From Thalassobaculaceae bacterium (GTDB taxonomy: Bacteria > Pseudomonadota > Alphaproteobacteria > Thalassobaculales > Thalassobaculaceae), in NCBI GenBank assembly GCA_029212785.1, contig JARGOG010000041.1, positions 1-33,951 of the forward strand: a DNA stretch of 33,951 nt. The letters are read 5' to 3'. Both the position numbers and the translations under genes were made by a program. The notes under the pieces are model-generated. The model saw only the letters and a list, made by a program, of their open reading frames with translations. It searched no databases and was not told where the DNA came from. How positions within the stretch are numbered: the stretch's first letter is position 1; each line of letters opens with the position of its first letter. Of this stretch, positions 25,767 through 33,951 are shown piece after piece.

Positions 25767-27081
25767 TGCAGGACCGGCCCCGCGGCGCCTGACGGTGCGG
25801 GCCGACGGCCGACGCCTCGGCACCCTGGAGCAGGATTCGGCCGGTTACCTTTCCTTCGCCCATGACGCGGCGTGGCTGCGCGATCCCGCCTTCGCCATCA
25901 GCGTCCGGTTGCCGCTGCGGGCGGAACCCTACGACCACGCGATGATCGATCCGTTCCTGGCCGGTCTGCTGCCGGACCTGTCCAGCGTGCGGGAGAAGAT
26001 CGGCCGAGCCTTCGACGTGGACGGCGACAACGATTTCAGTCTGTTGTCGGCAATCGGCCGGGATGCGGCCGGCGCGCTGTCCTTCACGCCGGAGACCGCG
26101 CCCGAACCGGGTCCGCCGACATGCGAGCCGCTCGATCTCGAGGCGCTGGCCGCCCGGGTGGCGACCCTGCCCGACGCTCCGCTGGTGGTCGATGAGGACG
26201 GCGAGATCCGCTATTCGCTCGCCGGGGTGAACAACAAGCTGGCGCTGGTGGAGACCGGCGACGCGGCAGCCCCCTACGGCCTGCCGAAGGGCGGCGCGCC
26301 GTCCACCCACATCCTGAAGACCGACATTCCGCGCCTGATCGGTTCGGCCAAGGTGGAGCATTTCTGCCTGCGGCTGGCCCGGCGGGTGAAGCTGCCCGCC
26401 GCCGAGACGCGCCTGCTGCCGTTGCCGGAGGCGGACGGTCGGCCGGCTGCCACCGTGATCCTGATCCACCGCTACGATCGGATCTTCGCCACCAAGGACG
26501 GCGCGGTGAACGCGATCCGACGGGTGCATCAGGAGGATTTCTGCCAGGCGCTCGGCGTGCTGCCCCGGGTGAAATACGAGAAGGACGGAGGCCCCAATCT
26601 GGCGGCGATGATCGCGGTGATCCGCGCCCATTCCCTGCGCCCGGCCAAAGACCTGCCGCAGTTCCTGGATGCGGTCGCCTTCAACGTGCTGGTCGGCAAC
26701 CCGGACGCCCATGCCAAGAACTATTCGCTGCTGCACCGCCGGGGCGGCGTGCGGCTGGCCCCGCTCTATGACGTGTTCAACGCCGCCGCCTTCCGGGGAT
26801 TCTTCAAGACGCAGACCCCCCGCATCGCCCAGGCCATTGACGGTGAGCGGGATCCGAACAATGTGACGGTCGAGCATTGGCGGAATTTCGCGGCGGCGAA
26901 TGGACTGGCGGTACCGCCGCTGCTGGCCCGGCTGCGCGCGGTTGCCCGTGCGATGACGGCGGCGTTGCCGGATCTGCTCGCCGAGCATATGGATGACCCG
27001 GTACGGCGCAGCGACCTGCTGCCGCTTGCCGCCGACGACATTTTCCGCCGCTGCGCGACACTGGCGGCCAAAGCATCCTGA
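25753..27081 (+). CDS. hipA: HipA-type serine/threonine kinase toxin
   Basis: A 442-residue HipA-family kinase; E. coli HipA phosphorylates glutamyl-tRNA synthetase and halts translation. The N-subdomain ([21 protein letters not shown]) is followed by the Gly-rich loop [15 protein letters not shown], in which S155 matches the autophosphorylated serine of HipA, and by [15 protein letters not shown]. The kinase core has [22 protein letters not shown], the catalytic [10 protein letters not shown] (D318) and the metal-binding LAPLYD (D340). All catalytic residues are present, so it looks active. It overlaps hipB by 14 bp. Its target could be a different tRNA synthetase than in E. coli. Confidence 0.94.
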   Translation: MTTGDAGPAPRRLTVRADGRRLGTLEQDSAGYLSFAHDAAWLRDPAFAISVRLPLRAEPYDHAMIDPFLAGLLPDLSSVREKIGRAFDVDGDNDFSLLSAIGRDAAGALSFTPETAPEPGPPTCEPLDLEALAARVATLPDAPLVVDEDGEIRYSLAGVNNKLALVETGDAAAPYGLPKGGAPSTHILKTDIPRLIGSAKVEHFCLRLARRVKLPAAETRLLPLPEADGRPAATVILIHRYDRIFATKDGAVNAIRRVHQEDFCQALGVLPRVKYEKDGGPNLAAMIAVIRAHSLRPAKDLPQFLDAVAFNVLVGNPDAHAKNYSLLHRRGGVRLAPLYDVFNAAAFRGFFKTQTPRIAQAIDGERDPNNVTVEHWRNFAAANGLAVPPLLARLRAVARAMTAALPDLLAEHMDDPVRRSDLLPLAADDIFRRCATLAAKAS

Positions 27082-27097
27082 GAGTGGGAAGAGCGCG

Positions 27098-28198
27098 ATG
27101 AAGGTCAACGGCACCCATTACCGCCCGATCTGGCAGGCCAGGGACGGCGAGGCGGTGGAGATCATCGACCAGACGAAGCTGCCGCACGGCTTCGAGACCC
27201 TGCGGCTGGCGTCCATGGCCGACGCCGCCCATGCGATCAAGGCGATGCTGGTGCGCGGCGCGCCACTGATCGGGGCGACCGCCGCCTGGGGGCTGTGGCT
27301 GGCGATGCGCGAGGATGCCTCCGACGGCAACCTTGAGATGGCCTACACCACGCTGATGGCGACCCGGCCGACGGCGGTCAACCTGCGCTGGGCACTGGAT
27401 GCCGGCCGCGCCCGGCTGGCGCCGCTCGCCCCGGACGCGCGGGTGGAAGCCGCCAAGACCTTCGCCGAGCGGGTCTGCGACGAGGATGCGGAACTGAACC
27501 ACGCCATCGGCCGCCACGGGTTGGAGATCATCCGGGCGATCGCCGCGAAGAAGCCGGGCGAGACGGTGAACATCCTGACTCACTGCAACGCGGGCTGGCT
27601 GGCCACGGTGGATTGGGGGACCGCGACCTCGCCGATCTATCAGGCCCATGACGAAGGCATTCCGGTCCATGTCTGGGTCGACGAGACAAGGCCGCGCAAC
27701 CAGGGCGCCTTCCTGACCGCGTGGGAACTGAACAATCACGGCGTCCCGCATACGGTGATCGTCGACAATGCCGGCGGCCACCTGATGCAGCACGGCAGGG
27801 TCGACATGGTCATCACCGGCACCGACCGGGTCACGGCCAATGGCGACGTGGCCAACAAGATCGGCACCTACCTGAAGGCGCTCGCCGCCCATGACAATGG
27901 CGTGCCGTTCTACGTCGCCTTGCCGAGCCCGACCATCGACTGGACGCTGGACGACGGCATGAAGATCGAGATCGAGGAACGCGCCGGCGAGGAGGTGACC
28001 CGCATTCCGGGTCGCCTGGACGACGGCAGCATCGGCGCCGTGACCATCACGCCGCAGGGCTCGCCGGTCGGCAATCCGGCTTTCGACGTCACCCCGGCGC
28101 GCCTGGTGACGGGCCTAATCACCGAACGCGGCATCGCCGAGGCGACCCCGGCCGGCCTGCTCTCCCTGTTCCCCGAGCACCGCGCCGTCGGGGAGTGA
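27098..28198 (+). CDS. mtnA: S-methyl-5-thioribose-1-phosphate isomerase MtnA
   Basis: A 366-residue methionine-salvage enzyme that turns methylthioribose-1-phosphate into the ribulose form. Hallmarks are [16 protein letters not shown] (about residues 50-65), [19 protein letters not shown] with catalytic C163, [18 protein letters not shown], and [18 protein letters not shown] with catalytic D243. The start at 27098 gives the family N-terminus; the frame stays open 5' inside hipA. It begins 16 bp after hipA stops, so it may share that transcript. No other salvage gene is in the window. It is convergent with a small secreted-protein gene. Confidence 0.95.
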   Translation: MKVNGTHYRPIWQARDGEAVEIIDQTKLPHGFETLRLASMADAAHAIKAMLVRGAPLIGATAAWGLWLAMREDASDGNLEMAYTTLMATRPTAVNLRWALDAGRARLAPLAPDARVEAAKTFAERVCDEDAELNHAIGRHGLEIIRAIAAKKPGETVNILTHCNAGWLATVDWGTATSPIYQAHDEGIPVHVWVDETRPRNQGAFLTAWELNNHGVPHTVIVDNAGGHLMQHGRVDMVITGTDRVTANGDVANKIGTYLKALAAHDNGVPFYVALPSPTIDWTLDDGMKIEIEERAGEEVTRIPGRLDDGSIGAVTITPQGSPVGNPAFDVTPARLVTGLITERGIAEATPAGLLSLFPEHRAVGE

Positions 28199-28224
28199 GG
28201 AGAGGGGATGGCGGTTTCGCCACG

Positions 28225-28491
28225 TCACCCCAACTTCTGGACGCTGCGGCAGAACTGGGCGCGGGCGTAGCTGCGGGCCGCGGCGAGGCCGACCAGGGAG
28301 TTGCTGCGGAGCTGGAAGCGCCGGTCGGTCGCAAGCTGACGGAACGCCGTCGATCGGGTCGGGGTTAGGACGCAGGCGCTGCGGTCGTCCATGAACAGGG
28401 CGTAGTACTCCGCCGCCTGGACCGGGATAGCGGTCGAAGCCAGGCTCAATGCGGCGGCCAGCGTCAGCGCTGCGGTCGCGATGCGGGTCAT
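28225..28491 (-). CDS. small secreted protein of unknown function
   Basis: An 88-residue protein with a clear signal peptide (MTRIATAALTLAAALSLAST, likely cut after VQA at about residue 26) and a mature part of about 60 residues beginning AEYYALFMDDRSACVL. The mature chain has two cysteines, one in SACVL and one in AQFCRSV, which could form a disulfide in the periplasm. The ATG at 28491 is preferred over the GTG at 28497, because the latter overlaps the GGAGG ribosome-binding site. I recognise no family. Confidence 0.6.
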   Translation of the reverse strand: MTRIATAALTLAAALSLASTAIPVQAAEYYALFMDDRSACVLTPTRSTAFRQLATDRRFQLRSNSLVGLAAARSYARAQFCRSVQKLG

Positions 28492-28640
28492 GTTCACCTC
28501 CTAGTCGCTGTCAGAGGGATGTCGGCGCCCCGGTCATGGCAGGGCGGGGCGGATTTTCTCGCGGTCCCGTGTATCCAGGCGAATTGACCCGGCGCCGCCC
28601 GGCCCTATCCTCGATCCCAGACATCCACGAGGATCCGACC

Positions 28641-30320
28641 ATGCGCCGCTTCCTGCTCGCCCTGCTCGCAATCCTGGCGACCCTACCTGCCGTGTGGGCG
28701 CCTGCCGCCCAGGCGCGGGACACGCTGACCATCGGGGTGAGCCAGTATCCTTCGACCCTGAACCCGATGATCGATGCCATGTTGGCCAAGTCCTACGTGC
28801 TGGCGGCCACCCAGCGTCAGCTCACCATCGAGGGCCACGACTGGGAGTCGGTCTGTCAGTTCTGCGTCAAGCTGCCGACCATCGAGGATGGCGATGCCGT
28901 GCCGTTCGACAGCAAGACCGAGGCGGGCGAACCGGTCACGGGCGTGCGCAAGACCTACGAGATCCGCGACGACGCCTATTGGGCCGACGGCACGCCGGTC
29001 ACCACCGACGACGTGCTGTTCGCCTGGGAGTTGGGGCGCAACCCGGAGACCGGGGGCGATACACTGAAGGCTTACCAGGACGTGCTCGACATCGAGGTGC
29101 ACGGGCCCAAGCGCTTCACCATCACCGACCGCAAGCTTGACTACCGCTATCCCTCCATGGGGGATTTCGCGGTGATGCCGGCGCATGTCGACCGCGCCGC
29201 CTTCGCCGAGCCGCGGGAGTACCGCAACCGCACCCTGTACCAGACCGACCCGACCAATCCGGGACTGTGGAACGGGCCGTACCGGGTCAGCGAGGTGCAA
29301 GTCGGCAGCCAGATCACCCTGGTGCGCAACCCGTACTGGAAGGGGCCGGCGCCCGCCTTCGAGCGGGTGGTGGTCCGCGCCATCGAGAACACCTCGGCCC
29401 TGGAGGCCAACCTGCTGTCGGGTTCGATCGACATGATCGCCGGCGAAAGCGGCCTCGCCATCGACCAGGCGCTGGCCTTCGAGAAGCGTCAGGGCGGCGA
29501 CTTTCAGGTGATCTACCAGCCCAGCCTGATCTACGAGCACCTGGACGTCATGCTTTCCAACCCGATCCTCGGCGACCTGAAAATCCGCCAGGCCCTGCTG
29601 CATGCGGTCGATCGCGACGCCATCAATGCGCGTCTGTTCGCCGGTAAGCAGCCGGTGGCGACCGGCTCGGTCAACCCGCTCGACTGGACCTACACCACAG
29701 ACGGCGTGCCGACCTATCCCTACGATCCGGACAAGGCGGTGGCGCTGCTGGAGGCGGCCGGCTGGAATCCGGGGCCGGATGGCGTGCGGGTGAACGGCGA
29801 GGGCACGCGGCTGTCGATCTCGCTGATGACCACCGGCGGCAACCGGTCGCGCGAGCTGGTGCAGCAGGTGCTGGCCGACTACTGGAAGCGGGTCGGAATA
29901 GACACCGTGATCCGCAACGAGCTGCCCCGCGTGTTCTTCGGCGAGACCGTCTCCAAGCGCCGCTTCCCCGGCCTTGCCATGTTCGCCTGGCTGTCGGCGC
30001 CGGAGCATCTGCCGCGCACCACCTTGCAGTCGGACTCGATCCCGACCGAGGCGAATAACTGGGGCGGGCAGAACTACACCGGCTACGCCAATCCGGAGAT
30101 GGACGCGCTGATCGACGCCATCGAGATCGAGCTCGATCGCGACAAGCGCGCCGATCTCTGGGCCGCATTCCAGCGGCTCTACGCCACCGACCTGCCGGTT
30201 CTGCCGCTGTACTTTCGTGCCGACAGCTACATTCTGCCCAAGTGGCTGCAGGGTGTGCGCCCGACCGGGCACAAATACACCTCCACCAACTGGATCGAGG
30301 AATGGCGGGTGGTGGAGTAG
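28641..30320 (+). CDS. orphan ABC substrate-binding protein, family 5
   Basis: A 559-residue periplasmic receptor of the SBP_bac_5 family. The start at 28641 follows GAGG and gives a signal peptide (MRRFLLALLAILATLPAVW, cut likely after AQA); the longer open frame to 28449 is not supported. Family features are YEIRDDAYWADGTPVTTDDVLF, NGPYRVSEVQVGSQITLVRNPYWKG and LKIRQALLHAVDRDAIN. A CQFC pair near residue 74 is unusual. It differs clearly from the binding protein at 819-2405. No permease or ATPase gene adjoins it, so it either shares another importer or has a non-transport role. Confidence 0.88.
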   Translation: MRRFLLALLAILATLPAVWAPAAQARDTLTIGVSQYPSTLNPMIDAMLAKSYVLAATQRQLTIEGHDWESVCQFCVKLPTIEDGDAVPFDSKTEAGEPVTGVRKTYEIRDDAYWADGTPVTTDDVLFAWELGRNPETGGDTLKAYQDVLDIEVHGPKRFTITDRKLDYRYPSMGDFAVMPAHVDRAAFAEPREYRNRTLYQTDPTNPGLWNGPYRVSEVQVGSQITLVRNPYWKGPAPAFERVVVRAIENTSALEANLLSGSIDMIAGESGLAIDQALAFEKRQGGDFQVIYQPSLIYEHLDVMLSNPILGDLKIRQALLHAVDRDAINARLFAGKQPVATGSVNPLDWTYTTDGVPTYPYDPDKAVALLEAAGWNPGPDGVRVNGEGTRLSISLMTTGGNRSRELVQQVLADYWKRVGIDTVIRNELPRVFFGETVSKRRFPGLAMFAWLSAPEHLPRTTLQSDSIPTEANNWGGQNYTGYANPEMDALIDAIEIELDRDKRADLWAAFQRLYATDLPVLPLYFRADSYILPKWLQGVRPTGHKYTSTNWIEEWRVVE

Positions 30321-30378
30321 CGGGCGAGGGGCGGCCTCTCTCGGCGCAGGGAATGGCCCGGGCGACCGGATCCATGCG

Positions 30379-30870
30379 ATGATCCAGTCCGATCGGGACC
30401 GGGGGACGAGGCATCGAGTGGAAAATGGGATCGACCATCCCCTGCTGCGCCAGCTCCTTGCCTATTGGGAGTCCAGGCGCGGCAACCGGGCGATGCCGGC
30501 GCGCCGGGACCTGGACCCGCTGGACATCCCCGGCCTGTTGCGCCACCTGATCCTGCTCGACGTGACCCACGACCCGTTGCGCTTCCGGGTCCGGCTCTAC
30601 GGCACCGAGGTGGTCGACCTGCGCGGCCGCGACCTGACCGGGCGCTATCTCTACGAGGGCGAGATGACCGCCATCGGCGAACAGACCCGGCCGTGGAACG
30701 TCGCCGTCGTGGAGAGCCGCCGGCCGCATCACGTGACCGGCCCCTATACCGATATCAGCGACGGACGGATCGGAACCTTCCACCGCCTCGGCCTACCGCT
30801 GTCGGAGGACGGGAAGCGGGTGGACATGCTGATGACCGGGCTGGTGCGGGAGTGGGAGGGTCCTCTTTGA
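30379..30870 (+). CDS. PAS_5 domain protein
   Basis: A protein of up to 163 residues that is essentially one PAS_5-type domain: HPLLRQLLAYWESRRGNRAMPARRDLDPLDIPGLLRHLILLDV, then RFRVRLYGTEVVDLRGRDLTGRYL and the C-terminal strand pair FHRLGLPLSEDGKRVDMLMTGL. Stand-alone PAS_5 proteins are common in Rhodospirillales and have no assigned role. A GTG at 30418, in frame and 6 bp after GAGG, may be the true start; the ATG at 30379 lacks a good ribosome-binding site. No effector domain is attached. Confidence 0.72.
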   Translation: MIQSDRDRGTRHRVENGIDHPLLRQLLAYWESRRGNRAMPARRDLDPLDIPGLLRHLILLDVTHDPLRFRVRLYGTEVVDLRGRDLTGRYLYEGEMTAIGEQTRPWNVAVVESRRPHHVTGPYTDISDGRIGTFHRLGLPLSEDGKRVDMLMTGLVREWEGPL

Positions 30871-31096
30871 GGCCCGACTGACCCAATCTAGGCTCCAGAC
30901 TCATAACCAGTAACAGACGATTGCGACGAACTGGATAACGGCCCGGAAATGGCCTGGCCGACGTTTATCCGCGCCGGGGTCACGCCCGCCCGACATCTCC
31001 CGGGCCCGTGGCCCACTCCCCGCATTGCCGCCGGCGAACGCCCTCTGCTAGCGTCCTCCTCCCTTCCTTTCGACCCCCCGCGCGAGGAGTACCCCC

Positions 31097-31795
31097 ATGG
31101 CCATCACCTTCTACGATCTCTGCGGCAAGGACCGTGCGCGGTTCAGCCCCTATGGCTGGCGCACCCGCATGGCGCTGGCGCATAAGGGCCTCGACTATGC
31201 GCTGGAATTGGTGACGTTCACCGACAAGGAGAAGATCGCCTTCTCCGGCCAGAAGCTCGTGCCGGTCATCCGGGACGGCGAGACGGTGGTCAGCGACAGT
31301 TTCGCCATCGCCGCCTATCTGGAGGATGCCTATGGCGACCGGCCGTCCCTGTTCGGCTCGGCCGAGGGGCGCGGCATGGCCAAGGCGCTCAATGGCTATG
31401 TCGACCGCATGGTGCAGCCGCTGATCGCTCCGCTGATCGTCGCCGACGTGTTCGCTTGCGTGGGCGAGACTTGCAAGGACTACTTCCGCACCTCGCGCGA
31501 GCAGCGTTTCGGCATGACGCTGGAGGCGTTCCAGGCCGGGCGCGACGAGAAACTGGCCGCCTTCCGTACGGCGCTGGAGCCAGTGCGTCTGGTGGTGAAG
31601 GATCAGCCCTTCATCGGTGGGGTGGCGCCGACCTATGCCGACTACATCCTGTTCGGCAGCATGCAATGGGCGCGGCTGACCTCGACCTTCCGACTGGTCG
31701 AGAGCGACGATCCGATCCATGCTTGGGTCGACCGGCTGCTCGACGCCCATGGCGGCGTCGCCCGCGAGGAGCCGATCGCCGCCCAGGTCGCCTGA
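31097..31795 (+). CDS. glutathione S-transferase, LigE/beta-etherase-like
   Basis: A 232-residue GST. The thioredoxin-fold half reads FSPYGWRTRMALAHKGLDYAL, then LVPVIRDGETVVSDSFAIAAYLEDAY (cis-proline and the glutathione-binding DS pair). The helical half contains AGRDEKLAAFRTALEPVR and the conserved ADYILFGSMQWA. The SPYxWRT ... HKG start resembles LigE-type beta-etherase GSTs, which cleave aryl-ether bonds in lignin dimers, but that activity is inferred only from pattern. The ATG follows GAGGAG at 31083-31088. Two same-strand enzymes follow at 35 and 47 bp, forming a likely operon. Confidence 0.87.
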   Translation: MAITFYDLCGKDRARFSPYGWRTRMALAHKGLDYALELVTFTDKEKIAFSGQKLVPVIRDGETVVSDSFAIAAYLEDAYGDRPSLFGSAEGRGMAKALNGYVDRMVQPLIAPLIVADVFACVGETCKDYFRTSREQRFGMTLEAFQAGRDEKLAAFRTALEPVRLVVKDQPFIGGVAPTYADYILFGSMQWARLTSTFRLVESDDPIHAWVDRLLDAHGGVAREEPIAAQVA

Positions 31796-31830
31796 GCTGC
31801 CGCAGTACAAGAAAACACCGGAGGAACCGC

Positions 31831-32397
31831 ATGCCGCCCGTCCTGCCACCATCCCGTCTTTCGCTGCCCGACCCCGACAAGATGACGCCCGAGCAGCGCC
31901 GCATCCATGACGAGATCGCGTCGGGGCCGCGCGGCAAGGTGCAGGGGCCGCTGGCGATCTGGCTGACGTCGCCGGACCTCGCCGACAAGGCGCAGCAGCT
32001 CGGCGCGTTCTGCCGCTTCGGCTCGTCACTGGAGCCGCGGCTGTCGGAACTGGCGATCCTGGTCACCGGCCGGGTCTGGGGCGCTCAGTTCGAATGGACC
32101 GTGCACAAGCCGATCGCGCTCAAGGCCGGGCTGTCCGAGGCGGTGGTCGAGGCGATCCGCACCCGCCAGACGCCGCCTTTCGAGAAGCGCGACGAGCGGG
32201 TGGTGCATGATTTCTCCACCGCCTTGCACCGCGATCGCAAGGTGACCGACGAACTCTACGCCGAGGCGGTCGCGGTTCTGGGCGAGCGGGGGGTGGTCGA
32301 TCTGGTCGGTATCCTCGGCTACTACACCTTGATCTCCATGACCTTGAATGCATTCAACGTTCCGCTCGAGGGCGATGCCCAGCCGGAACTCGACTAG
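31831..32397 (+). CDS. carboxymuconolactone decarboxylase family protein
   Basis: A 188-residue protein of the CMD/AhpD superfamily. The core helix pair is PRLSELAILVTGRVWGAQFEWTVHKPIALKAGLSEAVVEAIR, about residues 70-110. It lacks the CxxC of AhpD peroxidases; the glutamate-tryptophan-histidine arrangement (EWTVH) matches the CMD-like branch of unknown substrate. The ATG at 31831 follows GGAGG at 31820-31824; the open frame upstream overlaps the GST gene and is not real. It lies in the middle of the GST-CMD-MDR group. Confidence 0.86.
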   Translation: MPPVLPPSRLSLPDPDKMTPEQRRIHDEIASGPRGKVQGPLAIWLTSPDLADKAQQLGAFCRFGSSLEPRLSELAILVTGRVWGAQFEWTVHKPIALKAGLSEAVVEAIRTRQTPPFEKRDERVVHDFSTALHRDRKVTDELYAEAVAVLGERGVVDLVGILGYYTLISMTLNAFNVPLEGDAQPELD

Positions 32398-32444
32398 CGG
32401 AACCGGACGGACTGTACTGACGGATCCTGACGAAGGAGGCGGCG

Positions 32445-33428
32445 ATGCTGGTGGCGGAACTGACGGCGATCGGACCGGCGCATGAGGTGGTGCACGCGGT
32501 GGAGGTGGCGGAGCCCGGCGCGCCCGGCGCCGACGAGATCGTGGTGGCGCTCTCGGCCTGCTCCATCAACCCGGCCGACCTGCTGCTGATCGAAGGCAAA
32601 TACGCCAGCCTGCCGGAGGTGCCGTCGCGCCTCGGCATCGAGGGGGTGGGGATTGTCGAGGCCGTCGGCGCGGAGATCACGCACCTGGCTCCCGGCGACG
32701 TGGTGCTCAGCCTCGGGCGTACCAACTGGGCGCACAAGGTGGTGCTCAAGGGCACCCAGGCGGTGAAGCTGCCGGCCGATATCGATGTCGAGCAGGCGGC
32801 GATGCTGAAGGTGAACGGCGCCACGGCGCTGCGCATGCTGCAGGACTATGTCGACCTCGCGCCCGGCGACTGGGTGATCCAGGACGCCGCCAATTCCGGG
32901 GTCGGCATCAACTTGATCCGGCTGGCCGCCGCCGCCGGTATCCGCACCGTCAACGTGGTGCGCCGGGCAGAGCTGATCGAGCCGCTGATGGACCAGGGGG
33001 CGGACGTGGTCGTGGTCGACGGCCCGGAACTCGTCCGCCATGTCCACGACGCCACCGGCGGGGCGGAGATCCGGCTCGGTATCGATGCGGTCGCCGGATC
33101 GCTGATCCATCGGCTCGCCGACTGCATGGCGCCGGGCGGCGTGATCGTGAACTACGGGCTGCTGTCCGGCGATCCCTGCCAGATATCCGCCGATCATCTG
33201 GTGTTCAAGGGCCTCAGCCTGACCGGATTCTGGCTCGCCAAGGTAGCCTCGGGCATGGCCTACGAGGAGGTCGCGCAGATGTATCAGGCGCTGGCCGCCC
33301 GCATCCAGGACGGCACCCTCGCGGTTCCGGTCGAGGCGCGCTATCCGCTGGAGGAGATCGAGGCCGCGATGCGCCACGCGGGGACCTATGGCAGGGATGG
33401 GAAAATCCTGCTGCGACCGGCCGGCTGA
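32445..33428 (+). CDS. MDR-superfamily NADPH oxidoreductase (enoyl/quinone reductase type)
   Basis: A 327-residue medium-chain dehydrogenase/reductase. The N-terminal GroES-like half contains CSINPADLLLIEGKYASLP and LGIEGVGIVEAVG. The Rossmann half contains WVIQDAANSGVGINLIRLAAAAG, followed by NVVRR, whose arginines suggest NADPH. No structural or catalytic zinc ligands are visible, so it belongs to the zinc-free quinone oxidoreductase / MECR-like branch, which reduces 2-enoyl thioesters or quinones. The start at 32445 has GGAGGCGG just upstream. It ends the GST-CMD-MDR run; the arsR-type gene follows after 117 bp. Confidence 0.88.
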   Translation: MLVAELTAIGPAHEVVHAVEVAEPGAPGADEIVVALSACSINPADLLLIEGKYASLPEVPSRLGIEGVGIVEAVGAEITHLAPGDVVLSLGRTNWAHKVVLKGTQAVKLPADIDVEQAAMLKVNGATALRMLQDYVDLAPGDWVIQDAANSGVGINLIRLAAAAGIRTVNVVRRAELIEPLMDQGADVVVVDGPELVRHVHDATGGAEIRLGIDAVAGSLIHRLADCMAPGGVIVNYGLLSGDPCQISADHLVFKGLSLTGFWLAKVASGMAYEEVAQMYQALAARIQDGTLAVPVEARYPLEEIEAAMRHAGTYGRDGKILLRPAG

Positions 33429-33455
33429 ACGTATTTCGGGTGCGATTTGGCGGCT

Positions 33456-33476
33456 AGACAAACCTACAGTTTGTCT
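33456..33476. promoter_or_regulatory. perfect inverted repeat upstream of the ArsR gene
   Basis: AGACAAAC (33456-33463) and GTTTGTCT (33469-33476) are perfect 8-bp arms with a 5-bp spacer. The arms are AT-rich, so an operator is likelier than a terminator of the preceding gene, although the T-rich sequence that follows leaves both open. Confidence 0.5.
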
Positions 33477-33518
33477 GCAATTGTTTTCACGAAACGGTCA
33501 CTAAAATTCATCTGTACC

Positions 33519-33542
33519 GTCACATGATTCGGAGAATGTGAC
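33519..33542. promoter_or_regulatory. inverted repeat embracing the ArsR ribosome-binding site
   Basis: GTCACAT (33519-33525) and ATGTGAC (33536-33542) are perfect 7-bp arms around a 10-bp spacer that contains GGAGA (33531-33535), the ribosome-binding site of the gene starting at 33546. As DNA it may be the repressor's operator; as RNA it would place the ribosome-binding site in a hairpin loop. Confidence 0.55.
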
Positions 33543-33545
33543 GCC

Positions 33546-33884
33546 ATGGACACGGTGAAAGTCGTCGCCGCGCTATCCGCGCTGGCGCAAGAAAATCGGC
33601 TTGGGATCTTCAGACTCCTGGTGCAAACCGGGACGCCTGGAATGTCGGCTGGCGGTATCGCCAGGGAGCTGGGGATTGTCGCGTCGACGCTATCGCATCA
33701 TCTCGGGCTGCTCGAGCAGGCGGAGCTGGTGCGGTCAAACCGGCGCGGCCGCAACGTCATCTATACCTGCAACCTGGATGGGGTGCGGACGCTGCTCAGA
33801 TTCCTGATTGAGGATTGCTGCGGCGGACGCGCGGAACTGTGCGGCGATCTCGGTGCTGTGGCGCTTGGAAGTGCCGCGCAGTAG
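33546..33884 (+). CDS. ArsR family metalloregulator
   Basis: A 112-residue winged-helix repressor. The HTH is MSAGGIARELGIVASTLSHHLGLLEQAELV, about residues 33-62, and the wing is RSNRRGRNVIYTCN. Cysteines lie at 75, 91, 92 and 99; the CCGG...LC tail resembles C-terminal cysteine clusters that bind arsenite or antimonite in some proteobacterial ArsR proteins, so arsenic sensing is likely but not shown. Two inverted repeats upstream are candidate operators. Arsenic-resistance genes would be expected beyond the right edge. Confidence 0.88.
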   Translation: MDTVKVVAALSALAQENRLGIFRLLVQTGTPGMSAGGIARELGIVASTLSHHLGLLEQAELVRSNRRGRNVIYTCNLDGVRTLLRFLIEDCCGGRAELCGDLGAVALGSAAQ

Positions 33885-33906
33885 GCTGCGCCGCTTGAAC
33901 CGGGAG

Positions 33907-33951
33907 CCCGTTGACCCTGCTCCCCGTTGACCTTGCCCCCGTTAACCTTGC
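33907..33951. repeat. short tandem repeat at the right edge
   Basis: Three units of the form CCCGTTGACCTTGC begin at 33907, 33923 and 33938 (periods of 16 and 15 bp) with small changes (GTTGACCC, GTTGACCT, GTTAACCT). The array runs off the window, so its full extent is unknown. Confidence 0.7.

Overview
The window is GC-rich DNA from an alphaproteobacterium, most likely a member of the Rhodospirillales or a close relative. This placement is inferred from gene content: an F1-ATPase zeta inhibitor (DUF1476), a purC-purS-purQ-purL-bolA-grxD order typical of Alphaproteobacteria, and a small-type PurL that needs PurS and PurQ. No rRNA, tRNA, CRISPR array, phage or plasmid replication gene was seen. 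Almost everything is intact chromosomal housekeeping or transport sequence; the clear accessory pieces are insertion-sequence debris at the left edge and a hipBA module.

Layout. Positions 1-773 hold an IS3-type transposase fragment (about 139-213) and a 530-bp internally deleted IS3-family element (244-773) with both terminal inverted repeats, ending exactly at the T-tract of a terminator. Positions 819-6780 encode a peptide/nickel-class (family 5) ABC importer: the binding protein on the minus strand, and divergent from it across an AT-rich spacer, two permeases and two ATPases on the plus strand. Positions 6935-9785 carry a 33-codon small ORF coupled to a DUF4112 membrane protein, a DedA protein and a TIGR04372-type glycosyltransferase. 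Positions 9828-12369 carry a SulP transporter and a tandem universal stress protein.

Positions 12503-20491 are a long minus-strand cluster, read in the order purC, purS, a cytosolic PAS histidine kinase, purQ, purL, bolA, grxD, DUF3592 and a HAD phosphatase. The kinase between purS and purQ is the odd member. Next come an NRDE/TANGO2 protein, the ATPase zeta subunit, a two-domain peroxiredoxin-like/2OG-Fe(II) oxygenase, then purB translationally coupled to a tandem GNAT acetyltransferase. Divergent from purB is hipBA, preceded by four near-identical operator-like sites spaced 50, 51 and 49 bp, with a strong promoter placed so that the hipB mRNA should be leaderless.

Positions 27098-33951 hold mtnA (methionine salvage), a small secreted protein, an orphan family 5 binding protein, a PAS_5 protein, a probable operon of a LigE-like GST, a carboxymuconolactone-decarboxylase-family protein and an MDR reductase, and finally a cysteine-rich ArsR repressor with two perfect inverted repeats upstream. 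A short GTTGACC tandem repeat runs off the right edge.

The most distinctive signals are the phased HipB operator array shared with the purB promoter, the leaderless hipB start, the histidine kinase within the purine cluster, the deleted IS abutting a terminator, and a SulP gene with no ordinary start codon where its ribosome-binding site points.
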